64,000 nt of DNA from Azorhizobium caulinodans ORS 571 (GCF_000010525.1 NC_009937.1:372001-436000); one strand, 5' to 3'. Shown: positions 1 to 9,151, numbered from the stretch's first letter. The notes: generated from the letters alone by a model not told the origin. Made by a program: numbers and translations.

Positions 1-584
1 CCGTAGATGCCCTCCGTGCCGAAGGACATCTGCTCCACGATCTGCTCCAGCGAATAGCCGCGATGGTCGAGCGGGGCGGGCAGATACTGGCCGAACAGAC
101 CATAGAGCAGGAAGGCGCCGCAGATGAGCGGCAGGGCCGCCCCCATCATCTGCCAGGAGATGACGAACACCACCACGATGAGCGCGATGCCCATCACGAA
201 ATCGGCCTGCGAGATCTCGCCGGCCCGCAGGATCAGGTCGTTATAGAAGATCCACTGGTAGAGCCCGGTGCCGAAGCCGATGAGCCCCAGCCCCCAGCCG
301 AGCGCCAGCGTCGCCTTGTTCGTCGAGCGGTGGTTGGCGATGAGCGCCGCCGAGATGAGGCACAGGAAGCCCACGTGCAGCGCGCGGATCACCTGGCTGG
401 GCAGGATGGCATAGGTGGAGACGAAGAGCTGGTAGGCCGAGAAGGCGATGGCGATCCAGAACAGCAGCGTGCCCTTGAAGCCCGTGCCGAAGCCGGGCGG
501 CAGGCCATGTTCCATGTCGTCGATGGGGGCGAAGGTCTGGGGCGGGGTGATGTCGCTGTCGGCGGGGATGCTCGGCGTGCTCAT
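1..584 (-). CDS. TRAP transporter fused permease, TAXI type (partial)
   Basis: N-terminal ~194 residues of a TRAP permease with DctQ- and DctM-like parts fused, as in TAXI-type systems; the remainder lies left of the window. It starts at the ATG at 584. An acidic soluble leader of ~30 residues is followed by hydrophobic helices, then the conserved motif YLPAPLDHRGYSLEQIVEQ typical of the 4TM/12TM TAXI permeases. Its role would be inner-membrane, ion-driven uptake of an organic acid together with the binding protein transcribed just upstream (136-bp gap). The substrate cannot be read from sequence; the divergent glycerate kinase hints at a hydroxy- or sugar-acid route. Confidence 0.9.
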   Translation of the reverse strand, partial: MSTPSIPADSDITPPQTFAPIDDMEHGLPPGFGTGFKGTLLFWIAIAFSAYQLFVSTYAILPSQVIRALHVGFLCLISAALIANHRSTNKATLALGWGLGLIGFGTGLYQWIFYNDLILRAGEISQADFVMGIALIVVVFVISWQMMGAALPLICGAFLLYGLFGQYLPAPLDHRGYSLEQIVEQMSFGTEGIY

Positions 585-720
585 GAAGGCATCGCTCCAC
601 GGGTCGGCGCCGCCGGAGGCGGCTACGCGATGAGGCAGGAGGAAAACGCGGGCGGGTGGGCACCCCACGGCGCCCACTCAAACGTCGCATCACGGGCCGC
701 CTGGCGCGGCGCAGGAACCC

Positions 721-1662
721 TCAGGGCGTGACGCCCTGCTCCTTGAAGTATTTCTCGGCGCCCGGATGGAAGGGCACGGGAGACCCCTTCATGGCATCTT
801 TAAGGGAGATGGACTTCGCCGCCACATGGGCCGCCTGCAACTCCGGCAGGTTCTCGAAGATGGCCTTGGTGATGGCATAGACATCACCCTCCTTCATGTC
901 CTCGCGCACCACGAGGAAGTTCGGCACGGCGGCGGTCGGCACGTCCTTGTCCTGCCCGGTATAGGTGCCGGCGGGAATGGAGGCCTTCAGATAGGGCGTG
1001 CCCACTTTCTCCACGACGCTCGCCGGAATCTCCACCACGTTGATCTCCACGGAGGTGGCGAGATCCTTGATGGAAGCAACGCCGAGGCCGGCGGACTGGA
1101 GCGTGGCGTCGAGCTGGCGGTTTTTCATCAGCTCCACGGATTCGGCGAAGGGCAGATATTCCACCTTGCCGAGATCCTCATATTTGAGGCCGGCGGCATT
1201 CAGGATGGCGCGGGCATTGAGCTCCGTGCCGGACTTCGGCGCACCCACCGAGAGGCGCTTGCCCTTCAGATCGGCGATGCTCTTGATGCCGCTGTCCTTG
1301 GACGCGACGATCTGGATGTAGTTGGGATAGATGGCCGCCAGCGCGCGCACCTTCTTGAGCGGCGTCTTGAAGCCGGCGTCCTCCTTGCCCGCCCAGCCGT
1401 CCGCGAGGCTGTCGGCGAGCGTGAACCCGATCTCGCCCTTGCCCTGCTGGATGAGGATGAGATTCTCCACCGAGGCCTTGGTGGCCTGCACGGAGGGGCG
1501 GGCGCCCGGCACCTTGTCCGAGACGATCTTCGAGATGGCGACGCCGAGCGGATAGTAAACGCCCGATGTGCCGCCTGTCAGGATGTTGATGAAGTCTGCC
1601 CGCGCCGCAAGCGGGGAGAGGGCGAAAACGGCTGCAAGCGCAGCAAGCGCGAGTTTTCTCAA
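721..1662 (-). CDS. TAXI family TRAP transporter substrate-binding protein
   Basis: 313-residue periplasmic solute receptor. A Sec signal peptide (~22 residues, ending AARAD) precedes FINILTGGTSGVYYPLG, the family's ligand-loop signature, and the body has the usual TAXI length (~310-330). It should deliver a carboxylate ligand to the fused permease encoded downstream on the same strand, so the two form an operon transcribed leftward. It lies divergent from the glycerate kinase gene with a ~190-bp shared promoter region. The start ATG at 1662 gives an ideal signal peptide. Assignment is secure at family level; the ligand is unknown. Confidence 0.93.
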   Translation of the reverse strand: MRKLALAALAAVFALSPLAARADFINILTGGTSGVYYPLGVAISKIVSDKVPGARPSVQATKASVENLILIQQGKGEIGFTLADSLADGWAGKEDAGFKTPLKKVRALAAIYPNYIQIVASKDSGIKSIADLKGKRLSVGAPKSGTELNARAILNAAGLKYEDLGKVEYLPFAESVELMKNRQLDATLQSAGLGVASIKDLATSVEINVVEIPASVVEKVGTPYLKASIPAGTYTGQDKDVPTAAVPNFLVVREDMKEGDVYAITKAIFENLPELQAAHVAAKSISLKDAMKGSPVPFHPGAEKYFKEQGVTP

Positions 1663-1821
1663 GGGCGTTCTCCCAAATCAGTTTTGTTTTGCTTTGGGAG
1701 TGAGGCTATCGCCTCTCCGGCCAAAGGCCAGAGGCTTTTGCGGGCCTTCGACGAATTTCCCATGGTGAGCGCTGGCGGAGCCGCGGCGGCGTTGCCCTCG
1801 GCCTGCGCGCGCGCTAGGACT

Positions 1822-1842
1822 ATTGGCATAAAGTATACAAAG
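1822..1842. promoter_or_regulatory. AT-rich possible promoter/operator with GTATAC core
   Basis: A short AT-rich patch in a GC-rich divergent intergenic region. It contains the palindrome GTATAC flanked as AAAGTATACAAAG and ends ~10 bp before the glycerate kinase start. GntR-family regulators of carboxylate uptake often bind TTGTATAC-type sites, but no regulator gene is adjacent. It could equally be a -10 region. Weak call. Confidence 0.25.
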
Positions 1843-1851
1843 GGGAACGCC

Positions 1852-3096
1852 ATGCCGTCCGATCGGGACATCCTGCTCGCCCTGTTCGATGCCGCGCTGA
1901 ATGCCGCCGTGCCCGAGGGCAAGTTCGAGGGCCGCCTGCCGGAGCCGCCGAAGGGGCGCACCATCGTGATCGGCGCCGGCAAGGCGTCCGCCCGCATGGC
2001 GCGGGCCTTCGAGGCGGCGTGGGGACGGCCCTGCGAGGGCCTGATCGTGACCCGCTACGGCCATGGCTGCGAGACGCAGCATATCGAGATTGTGGAAGCC
2101 GCCCATCCGGTGCCCGATCAGGCCGGGCTCGATGCCGCACGTCGCATTCTGGAACTCGCCCGCTCCGCGGGACCGGATGATCTCGTGGTGTGCCTCATGT
2201 CCGGCGGCGCCTCGGCGCTTCTGACGCTGCCGGCCGAGGGGCTGACGCTGGCTGACAAGCAGGCGCTGAACAAGCAGCTTCTGAAGTCCGGCGCGCCCAT
2301 CGGCATCATGAACCGGGTGCGCAAGTCCGTCTCCGCCATCAAGGGCGGGCGGCTGGCAGCCGCCATCGCGCCCGCGCGGGCCGTGACCTATCTCATCTCC
2401 GACGTGCCGGGGGACGACCCCGCGGCCATCGGCTCCGGCCCCACTATTCCCGAGGCCTCGGACCCGGAAGAGGTGCTGCGCCTCATGCGGGCCTGGGGCA
2501 TCGAGGCGAGCCCGGAGCTTGAGGCCGTCATCCGCGCCAATGTGGTCTCCGGCGAGGCCCTGCCCGGGCAGGAGGTGCACATGATCGCGACCCCGCTCAT
2601 GGCGCTTCAGGCGGCGGAAGCCAAAGCCCGCGACTTCGGTCTCACCCCTCTCATTCTCGGGGACGCCATCGAGGGCGAGGCGCGCGAGGCGGCGAACGTC
2701 TTCGCCGGCATCTCCCGCTCGGCGGCCACCCATGGCCTGCCGGTGAAGGCGCCCTGCGTGCTGCTCTCGGGCGGCGAGACCACCGTCACGGTGCGCGGCA
2801 AGGGGCGCGGCGGGCGCAATGTGGAGTTCCTGCTGGCGCTCGCCCTCGCGCTGAAGGGCGAGGCCGGTCTCAGCGCCATCGCCTGCGACACGGACGGGGT
2901 GGACGGCACGGAGGACAATGCGGGGGCGTGGTTCGACGCGGCCATTCTGGAAGAGGCCCGCGCCAAGGGCCTCTCGGCCGATGCCTTCCTCGCCAACAAT
3001 GACGGCTACAGCTTCTTCGCGGCGCTGGACCGGTTGGTGGTGACGGGGCCGACACTGACCAACGTCAACGACTTCCGCGCCATCCTCATTCGCTGA
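1852..3096 (+). CDS. Glycerate kinase type-2 / MOFRL family (hydroxypyruvate reductase-like)
   Basis: 414 residues, the normal size for the DUF4147-MOFRL family of glycerate 2-kinases (TtuD/GckA). Residues ~1-225 form the N-terminal domain with GAGKASARMA and CLMSGGASALL; the C-terminal MOFRL domain follows with SGGETTVTVRGKGRGGRN and DTDGVDGTEDNAGA, which contribute to phosphotransfer and substrate binding. Many members are annotated hydroxypyruvate reductase, but the fold is a kinase making 2-phosphoglycerate for central metabolism. The ATG at 1852 follows an AAGGGG ribosome site; the reading frame is open far upstream, but that part is antisense to the TAXI receptor. Divergence from the TRAP genes suggests joint use in glycerate/tartrate-like acid catabolism. 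Confidence 0.92.
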   Translation: MPSDRDILLALFDAALNAAVPEGKFEGRLPEPPKGRTIVIGAGKASARMARAFEAAWGRPCEGLIVTRYGHGCETQHIEIVEAAHPVPDQAGLDAARRILELARSAGPDDLVVCLMSGGASALLTLPAEGLTLADKQALNKQLLKSGAPIGIMNRVRKSVSAIKGGRLAAAIAPARAVTYLISDVPGDDPAAIGSGPTIPEASDPEEVLRLMRAWGIEASPELEAVIRANVVSGEALPGQEVHMIATPLMALQAAEAKARDFGLTPLILGDAIEGEAREAANVFAGISRSAATHGLPVKAPCVLLSGGETTVTVRGKGRGGRNVEFLLALALALKGEAGLSAIACDTDGVDGTEDNAGAWFDAAILEEARAKGLSADAFLANNDGYSFFAALDRLVVTGPTLTNVNDFRAILIR

Positions 3097-3333
3097 GCCG
3101 GCTCTGCTCCATAGCCGACAATGTTGCATGTTGCTGCGGCGCAGCAGGGCTGCGCCGTTCGCATGGCCTTTGTGAAGCTCTGATATATCAGCCGCTTGCT
3201 CCGCTCCGTCCCCGGCAGGCGCGGGGAATTGCTCCAATGTGGTAGGTCAGTTCCCTTGACCTTTGCTGCGATGCACATAGTTTCGCAGCACAAGCCGATG
3301 GGGGAGGCTGGCGAGGACATCAGGAGTTTCACC

Positions 3334-3936
3334 ATGAGCGACGAGCGCGCACCGGGCATCATCCGCAAGCTGTGGCCCGGCGAAGTTCAGATCTTCCGTG
3401 AGCATCTCCTGCGCCTGGACACCGAGACCCGCCGCAGCCGTTTCGGCTCCGCCGTCAGCGACGAGTTCATCACCCATTATTCCGAACGGGTGTTCCGCTC
3501 CGGCTCCGTGGTTCATGGCTGCTTCGTGGACGGCGTGCTCCGCGCCGCTGCCGAGCTTTATCCCTTCTCCGAAATCCTGCCGACGGAAGGCGAGGCTGCC
3601 TTCAGCGTCGAGGCCGCGTTCCAGAATCTGGGTCTCGGCACTTTGCTCATGAGCCGCACCGTGCTGTGCGCCCGCAACCGTGGCATCCGCACGCTGCACA
3701 TGAGCTGCCTCGCCCGCAACCGCCGCATGCAGCAGATCGCCCGCAAGTTCGACGCCGACTTCACCTTCGAGACCGATGAAGTGGTGGCGCAGCTGAAGGC
3801 GCCCTTCCCGACGCTCGCCTCACTCACCCGCGAGGCCACGGCCGATGCGCAGGGCATGGCCGGCGCGCTGTTCCAGGCCCAGTGGACCGCCGGCCAGCGC
3901 ATGCTGAGCCTGGTGCTGAGCCCCACCGGGGCCTGA
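3334..3936 (+). CDS. GNAT family N-acetyltransferase
   Basis: 200 residues. The central segment FQNLGLGTLLMSRTVLCARNRGI matches motif A of the GCN5 acetyltransferase fold (acetyl-CoA pyrophosphate loop, Q/GLGxG-like), followed by HMSCLARNRRMQQIARKFD as the last core strand and helix. Proteins of this kind (short N-terminal FREHLLRLDTETRRSRFG segment) are widespread in Rhizobiales with no known substrate. Start ATG 3334 is preceded by CAGGAG. It stands alone on its strand and ends 12 bp before the convergent SMR gene. Confidence 0.82.
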   Translation: MSDERAPGIIRKLWPGEVQIFREHLLRLDTETRRSRFGSAVSDEFITHYSERVFRSGSVVHGCFVDGVLRAAAELYPFSEILPTEGEAAFSVEAAFQNLGLGTLLMSRTVLCARNRGIRTLHMSCLARNRRMQQIARKFDADFTFETDEVVAQLKAPFPTLASLTREATADAQGMAGALFQAQWTAGQRMLSLVLSPTGA

Positions 3937-3948
3937 GTCGCCCGGCGG

Positions 3949-4278
3949 TCAGTGCACCGCCGTCTTCGATACCAGATTGACGATTAGGACGCCGGCGATG
4001 ATGAGCCCGAGGCCCACCGCGCCGGCAAGATCGAGGCTCTGGCCGTAGAGCGCCCAGCCCACGCCGGCCACCAGCACGATGCCGACGCCCGACCATGTGG
4101 CATAGGCGATGCCCACCGGAATCGTCTTCAGCGTCAGCGACAGGCAGACGAACGCCACGCCATATCCGACGATGACGATCAGGCTCGGCACCAGCCGGGT
4201 GAAGCCCTCGGCTGCCTTGAGCGCCGAGGTGGCGATGACTTCGGCGACGATGGCCACGAACAGCAGCGCATAGGTCAT
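3949..4278 (-). CDS. SMR family multidrug/cation efflux protein (EmrE-like)
   Basis: 109 residues with four predicted membrane helices. The essential glutamate of the SMR family is present at position 13 in helix 1 ([13 protein letters not shown]), and [19 protein letters not shown] closely matches the EmrE/Qac subgroup. The protein would work as an antiparallel dimer in the inner membrane, exchanging protons for lipophilic or guanidinium-type cations. Single gene; only the remnant of an exporter lies upstream. Whether it is a multidrug (EmrE) or guanidinium (Gdx/SugE) exporter is not settled by sequence, but motif use favours EmrE. Confidence 0.92.
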   Translation of the reverse strand: MTYALLFVAIVAEVIATSALKAAEGFTRLVPSLIVIVGYGVAFVCLSLTLKTIPVGIAYATWSGVGIVLVAGVGWALYGQSLDLAGAVGLGLIIAGVLIVNLVSKTAVH

Positions 4279-4419
4279 GGATCAGGTCCGGCACGGGAAG
4301 TGCGTCGAAACACTATCGCGCGCGGCGTGGAGGTAAAATCCGCAGTTTCCCGCATACGGCTCGGAAAGGACGTATCCGACAATTCCCGAATTGCGCGGAC
4401 GGGGCCAGCCGCCCCATAG

Positions 4420-4712
4420 CTGTCGCGATGCCGAGCCGTCAGGCTGCTGAACCCCAAGGGGCTGATCTTCGCCTTCGTGATCTTCCCGCAGGGCGATCCG
4501 CCGGCCCTTCCGGGCGCCTTCGGCCTGTTCGCGGTGGAACTGGCGCTCATCGGCACCCTGTGGGTGGTCATGGGCCATGTGCTGGCCAAAGCCGCGGGGC
4601 GCTTTGCCACCCCGCTCGGGATTTCCCGCAGCGCCGCCGTGGCGCTGGGGGGGCTCGGCTCTCCTGTTCGGCTCGGCCCTCGCGGCGATGGCGGGCGCTC
4701 CTCAGCCCAGCG
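4420..4712 (+). pseudogene. LysE/RhtB family exporter, C-terminal remnant (frameshifted)
   Basis: Reading from 4441 gives LLNPKGLIFAFVIFP and two further hydrophobic segments, a clear match to the C-terminal half of LysE/RhtB amino-acid exporters. No N-terminal half (first ~3 helices) exists upstream, where an in-frame TAG lies at 4417. Near a G-run at ~4649 the reading frame shifts by one: the expected ending ALLFGSALAAMAGA continues in another frame. The 3' end runs into the terminal codons of the convergent E1-like gene. It is therefore a decayed fragment of about 95 codons, not a working transporter. Confidence 0.7.
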
Positions 4713-7092
4713 CCCTGAGGTGGCGCATGGGGCGGCCGGGCGCGATGGCCTGCGCGGCCGAGACGATGGCAGCCGCATCGACGCCATGGTGGCGATAGAG
4801 ATCCTGCAGGCTGCCGGTCTGGCCGAAATGCTCGACACCCAGCGCCCGCTGCCGGTGGCCCATCACCGAGCCGAGCCAGCCGAGCGTCGCGGGATGGCCG
4901 TCGATCACGCTCACCAGCCCGCAATGGCGGGGCAGGGGCGCCAGCAGGCGCTCCACATGGCTCTCGGCGCTGTAATGGCCCTGCTCGCGCGCCCGTGACG
5001 CGGCGGTCCAGCCGGCGTTCAGCCGGTCGGCGGAGGTGACCATGAGCAGGCCGACGTCCCGCCGGTCCTCGGCGATCAGGCCCACCGCCTCGATGGCTTC
5101 CGGCGCCAGCGCGCCCTGCACGGCGATCACCACCTCCGCGTTGGGTCCGGGCTCACGCAGCCAATAGGCGCCGTCCACCATGTGCCGCTTCTGGGTTTGC
5201 GTGAAGGCGCGGCGGGGCTGTTCCAGCGCGCGGGTGGAGAGGCGGAAATAGACCGAGCCGCCGGTCTCGTCCCGCAGCCAGTTGCGGGCCTCGTCCGGGC
5301 CGCCGCCGTCACGCTGCACGTAATCGAAGGCGAATTCCACCAGCACCGCCAGTTCGTCCACGAAGGCCGGCTCGAAGGCGGCAAGCCCATCCTGCGACAT
5401 GCCGATGAGCGGGGTGGCGATGGACTGGTGCGCTCCGCCCTCCGGCGCCAGCGTGATGCCGGACGGGGTGGCCACGAGGATGAAGCGGGCGTCCTGATAG
5501 CAGGCATAGTTCAGGGCATCGAGACCCCGGCAGATGAAGGGGTCGTAGAGCGTGCCCACGGGGATGAGCCGGGCACCGAACAGCGAGTGGGAGAGGCCGA
5601 GGGCCGAGAGCATGAGGAACAGGTTCATCTCGGCGATGCCCAGTTCCATGTGCTGCCCGTCCGGCGAGAACTCCCAGTTGAAGGTGGAGGGGATGCGCTC
5701 GCGCTTGAACACGTCCGCCAGCTCCCGCTGGGCGAAGAGGCCGCGCCGGTTCACCCACGGGCCGAGATTGGTGGAGACGGTCACGTCCGGCGAGGTTGTG
5801 ACGATGCGGCTCGCGAGCGCGCTGTCGCCCCGCGCCAGATCCTGAAGGATGAGGCCGAAGCCGGCCTGCGTGGAGAGCGAGGCATTGGGCGGCGGCGCGA
5901 TGGACGGGACGGCCAGCGCAGCGTCGGAATAGCGCCGGGTGCCCTCGCGGCGGAAGGGCACGTCCTTCAGGAAACGCTCCAGCGTCGCGGGCGGCAGGGT
6001 GAGCCCCTCGAAGCGGTCCCACTCATGGCCCGCGCGGATGTTCATGGCGGCGCGCAGCGTGTCCATCTGCGTCGGCGTCATGAGGCCGGCGTGATTGTCC
6101 TTGTGGCCGGCGAGCGGCAGGCCGAAGCCCTTCACCGTGTAGCAGAGGAAGCAGACCGGCCGGTCGTGGTCGATGCCGTCGAAGGCGTCGAGGATGGTCG
6201 GCAGGTCGTGTCCGCCCAGATTGGTCATCAGGGCGGAGAGTTCGGCATCCGAGCGCGCCTCGACGAGGCGGGTCACGTCGCCCTGATCGCCCAGATCATC
6301 CATCAGGCGCTTGCGCCACGCCGCGCCGCCCTGGAAGGTGAGGGCGGAATATTCGCCGTTCGGGCAGGTGTCGATCCAGTGGCGCAGCTTCTCGCCGCCG
6401 GGCTCGCGGAAGGCGGCCTGCTGGAGCGAGCCGTATTTGAGCACGACCACCTGCCAGCCCATGGCCTCGAAGATGCCGATGAAGCGCTCGTACAGACCCT
6501 CGCGCACCACGGCATCGAGGCTCTGGCGGTTGTAATCGACGATCCACCAGGTGTTGCGCACGTCGTGCTTCCAGCCCTCCAGCAGGGCCTCGAACACATT
6601 GCCCTCGTCCAGTTCCGCATCGCCCACGAGGGCGATCATGCGGCCCTCCGGCCGATCGGTGAGGCCGTGGGCGCGCACATAATCCTGCGCCAGCGAGGCG
6701 AACAGCGTCTGCGCGACCCCGAGGCCCACGGAGCCGGTGGAGAAGTCCACGTCGTCCGTATCCTTGGTGCGGGAGGGATAGGACTGGGCGCCCTTATAGG
6801 CGCGGAACGCCTCCAGCTTCTCGCGCGTTTGGGCGCCGAGCAGATACTGGATGGCATGGAAGATGGGGCTCGCGTGCGGCTTCACCGCTACCCGGTCCTG
6901 TGGCCGGAGGGTGTGGAAGTAGAGCGCGGTCATGATCGTGGCGAGCGAGGCGGAGGACGCCTGATGCCCGCCCACCTTGAGGCCATCCGTGGAGGGGCGC
7001 AGGTGGTTGGCATTGTGGATGGTCCAGCTGGCGAGCCAGAGCGCCTTGCGCTCCAGTTCGGCGAGGATCTCCAGCTCTTGCGCCGTGGTCAC
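4702..7092 (-). CDS. AceE/transketolase-like thiamine-diphosphate 2-oxoacid dehydrogenase E1
   Basis: 796 residues. The thiamine-diphosphate motif is plain: GDAELDEGN at 157-165 with the metal-binding Asn in DYNRQ at ~186-190, matching homodimeric pyruvate dehydrogenase E1 (E. coli AceE) rather than the two-subunit type. A transketolase-type pyrimidine domain follows (ELGIAEMNLFLMLSALG) and then a C-terminal domain. AceE is ~890 residues, so this is a shorter paralogue family found in alphaproteobacteria and labelled transketolase or alpha-ketobutyrate dehydrogenase (MdeB-like). No E2 or E3 gene lies nearby, so acyl acceptor and substrate are open. A 9-bp inverted repeat lies 54-99 bp upstream of the start. 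Confidence 0.85.
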   Translation of the reverse strand: MTTAQELEILAELERKALWLASWTIHNANHLRPSTDGLKVGGHQASSASLATIMTALYFHTLRPQDRVAVKPHASPIFHAIQYLLGAQTREKLEAFRAYKGAQSYPSRTKDTDDVDFSTGSVGLGVAQTLFASLAQDYVRAHGLTDRPEGRMIALVGDAELDEGNVFEALLEGWKHDVRNTWWIVDYNRQSLDAVVREGLYERFIGIFEAMGWQVVVLKYGSLQQAAFREPGGEKLRHWIDTCPNGEYSALTFQGGAAWRKRLMDDLGDQGDVTRLVEARSDAELSALMTNLGGHDLPTILDAFDGIDHDRPVCFLCYTVKGFGLPLAGHKDNHAGLMTPTQMDTLRAAMNIRAGHEWDRFEGLTLPPATLERFLKDVPFRREGTRRYSDAALAVPSIAPPPNASLSTQAGFGLILQDLARGDSALASRIVTTSPDVTVSTNLGPWVNRRGLFAQRELADVFKRERIPSTFNWEFSPDGQHMELGIAEMNLFLMLSALGLSHSLFGARLIPVGTLYDPFICRGLDALNYACYQDARFILVATPSGITLAPEGGAHQSIATPLIGMSQDGLAAFEPAFVDELAVLVEFAFDYVQRDGGGPDEARNWLRDETGGSVYFRLSTRALEQPRRAFTQTQKRHMVDGAYWLREPGPNAEVVIAVQGALAPEAIEAVGLIAEDRRDVGLLMVTSADRLNAGWTAASRAREQGHYSAESHVERLLAPLPRHCGLVSVIDGHPATLGWLGSVMGHRQRALGVEHFGQTGSLQDLYRHHGVDAAAIVSAAQAIAPGRPMRHLRALG

Positions 7093-7145
7093 GATGTCGT
7101 CCTCCGGATGGTCTGCTTCTTGGTGCCGCGCGAGAGGCGGTTCCG

Positions 7146-7191
7146 GGAGGATAGCGCCGTCCAGCGGGTGGTTCTTGCCGATCTATCCTCC
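7146..7191. repeat. 9-bp perfect inverted repeat upstream of the E1-like gene
   Basis: GGAGGATAG at 7146-7154 is repeated in inverse orientation as CTATCCTCC at 7183-7191, separated by 28 bases. It lies in the 318-bp gap (7093-7410) between the E1-like gene and the divergent DUF72 gene. It could be an operator or a leader hairpin of the leftward transcript. I see no other feature in this gap apart from ribosome sites. Confidence 0.4.
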
Positions 7192-7410
7192 GGATGGCGA
7201 CTAGTTTGGTAGATTTTGCCGCCGGGGTGTCATCTCGCGGTATGACATTCCAGTTCTTGCGGCACGCCTTGTCCGCGGCGGAAACGGGTTGCCCCGAGAG
7301 ACACCGCCGGCCACATCCCGCTTCCTCGCAGATTTTGAGGCGATTCCCGGCTCCGATGGGTTCAAGCTGAGCGGATCGCGCGTCAGGACGGACCCAAGGG
7401 AGAGAAAGCG

Positions 7411-8208
7411 ATGACCATTCGCGTCGGCATCGGCGGCTGGACCTTCGAACCCTGGCGCGGCACCTTCTTCCCGCCCGGCCTGCCCCATGCCCGCGAGCTG
7501 GAATATGCCGCGGGCCAGGTGACGACCATCGAGGTCAACGGCACCTTCTACCGGACCCAGACCCCCAAGACCTTCGCCAGTTGGGCCGCGCAGGTGCCGG
7601 ACGGTTTCGTCTTCTCCCTGAAGGCGCCGCGCTACGCCACGAACCGCCGGGTGCTGGCGGAGGGCGGCGAGAGCATCGCCCGCTTCGTGGAGAGCGGCCT
7701 TGCGGAACTGGGCGACAAGCTCGGCCCCATCAACTGGCAGTTCCCGCCCACCAAGGCCTTCGACCCCGACGATTTCGGCGCTTTCCTCAACCATCTGCCG
7801 GAGACCGTGGACGGGGTGAAGCTGCGCCACGCCTTGGAAGTGCGCCATGCCTCCTTTTGCACAGCGGAATTCGTGGCGCTGGCCCGAAAGCACAAGATGG
7901 CGGTCATTTTCGCTGATGATGACGACTATCCCGCCATCGCCGACGTGACGGCGGATTTCGTCTACGCCCGCCTCCAGCGGGCGCGGGAGGAAGAGCCCAC
8001 CGGCTACAGCCCCGACGTTCTCAAGGGATGGCTCGAACGGGCGCGCATTTGGGAAGCCGGAGGCGTGCCCGAGGATCTCCCGTCCTATGGTGATCCCGCT
8101 CCCAAGCCGAAGAAGGCGGCCAGGCGCGACGTGTTCGTCTACATGATCAACGGCGCCAAGGTGCGGGCGCCGGCGGCGGCGCAGGCCCTACTCGCCCTTG
8201 TCCGATAG
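7411..8208 (+). CDS. DUF72 (YecE-like) family protein
   Basis: 265 residues with the TIM-barrel-like DUF72 signature: VGIGGWTFEPWRGTFFP at the N-terminus, then TIEVNGTFYRTQ, FSLKAPRYATNRRVL and EVRHASF. Members are widespread but biochemically undefined. The ATG at 7411 has the ribosome site GGGAGAG seven bases upstream. The last 21 bases overlap the convergent ion-channel gene, and the C-terminal ~60 residues are lysine/alanine rich. Family membership is secure; function unknown. Confidence 0.9.
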   Translation: MTIRVGIGGWTFEPWRGTFFPPGLPHARELEYAAGQVTTIEVNGTFYRTQTPKTFASWAAQVPDGFVFSLKAPRYATNRRVLAEGGESIARFVESGLAELGDKLGPINWQFPPTKAFDPDDFGAFLNHLPETVDGVKLRHALEVRHASFCTAEFVALARKHKMAVIFADDDDYPAIADVTADFVYARLQRAREEEPTGYSPDVLKGWLERARIWEAGGVPEDLPSYGDPAPKPKKAARRDVFVYMINGAKVRAPAAAQALLALVR

Positions 8209-8637
8209 GTGGTGCACGCCCAGCTGCTCGGACAGGCGCGTCAGCACGGCGAAGATGAGGGCGGTGGACCAGCCGAACAGCAGCATGCCGTTCGCCGCCG
8301 TCACCGGTCCGAGCAGGCGCCAGGGCTTGGCGGGCAGGAGGTCGCCATAGCCGAGCGTCGTGAAATTCACGAAGGCGAGGTAATAGGAATCCTTGTCCTG
8401 CACCACGCCGTCCACTGCGACATAGGCCACGGCCCACACCGCCACCTCCACGAGATGGGCGAAGGTGAGGATGGCGCCGGTCAGCATCATGCCGAGCAGC
8501 AGGCCGCGCATGGCGTGGCGCAGGCGTACCCGCTTCGTGAACACGAGCAGCGCCCGCACGAGGAAGACGCTGGCCACCGAATGGATGACCACCGTGATGA
8601 GGCTGATGAGGATTCCGTAGACCAGCTCTGCGGGCAT
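8188..8637 (-). CDS. Two-TM ion channel protein (Ion_trans_2, potassium filter)
   Basis: 149 residues. Hydrophobic segments at ~5-28 and ~45-65 precede a pore loop with the potassium selectivity-filter sequence TTLGYGD, followed by the inner helix (GPVTAANGMLLFGWSTALIFAVL). No cytoplasmic RCK or cyclic-nucleotide domain is present, so it should be a minimal KcsA-like tetrameric pore in the inner membrane. Its 3' end overlaps the convergent DUF72 gene by 21 bp. The glycine hinge appears as LLFGWS. Confidence 0.88.
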   Translation of the reverse strand: MPAELVYGILISLITVVIHSVASVFLVRALLVFTKRVRLRHAMRGLLLGMMLTGAILTFAHLVEVAVWAVAYVAVDGVVQDKDSYYLAFVNFTTLGYGDLLPAKPWRLLGPVTAANGMLLFGWSTALIFAVLTRLSEQLGVHHLSDKGE

Positions 8638-8911
8638 TCATCCAACTCCACCTGCGCCGTTTCCGTCCATGGCCGTCGAGTGGGGAAATAACAAGGCCTC
8701 TCGCGCGTCCCGGCGGACGTGCCGCGCCCCCCGGGCGCCGGAACCCGGCGAGGACGGGATGTGTTATGATGCGACCCATCGCGACGCCGTGCGGAAGCCC
8801 CGCCGCCCGCGAGCCGGTGAACCGGGCGGCCATTCCCGGAAAAGCTCATGTTCCCGCCGGCGCGGACGAAAAGGAACGGCGCGCGACCTCTCCAGACAAG
8901 GAGGCACGCTC

Positions 8912-9151
8912 ATGACGCCGAACACAGCACAGGACAAGCCGGTCAAGCTGCAATACTGGCCGAGCTCCCACACGGTGGACGCCCCCGACAGCTGGCCGGA
9001 GCCCTATGGCTTCGACACGGTGGAGGATGCGGTGGTGTTCGCCATGACCCAGTCGCCGGCCAATCGCGAGCTGGCCTGGCTGCGCACCGACAAGGGCGAG
9101 GTGATGAAGCCCGACCAGATCTACCGCCGCTGGGCGTTGCGGGCGATCTGA
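8912..9151 (+). CDS. Small conserved hypothetical protein
   Basis: 79 residues, soluble, acidic, no signal peptide. Start ATG 8912 is supported by a strong AAGGAGG ribosome site at 8898-8904. The content (DSWPEPYGFDTVEDAVVFAM and LAWLRTDKGEVMKPDQIYRRW) resembles short alphaproteobacterial proteins of unknown role. Monocistronic, 180 bp before typA. I cannot assign a function. Confidence 0.75.
   Translation: MTPNTAQDKPVKLQYWPSSHTVDAPDSWPEPYGFDTVEDAVVFAMTQSPANRELAWLRTDKGEVMKPDQIYRRWALRAI

Noticed and set aside
1678-3237. 519-codon frame antisense to the glycerate kinase gene
   Set aside because: Low-complexity Arg/Gly/Ala translation with no domain; a codon-bias shadow of the real gene.
5182-7212. 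676-codon frame antisense to the E1-like gene
   Set aside because: No motif; the minus strand has the thiamine-diphosphate motif and full family match.
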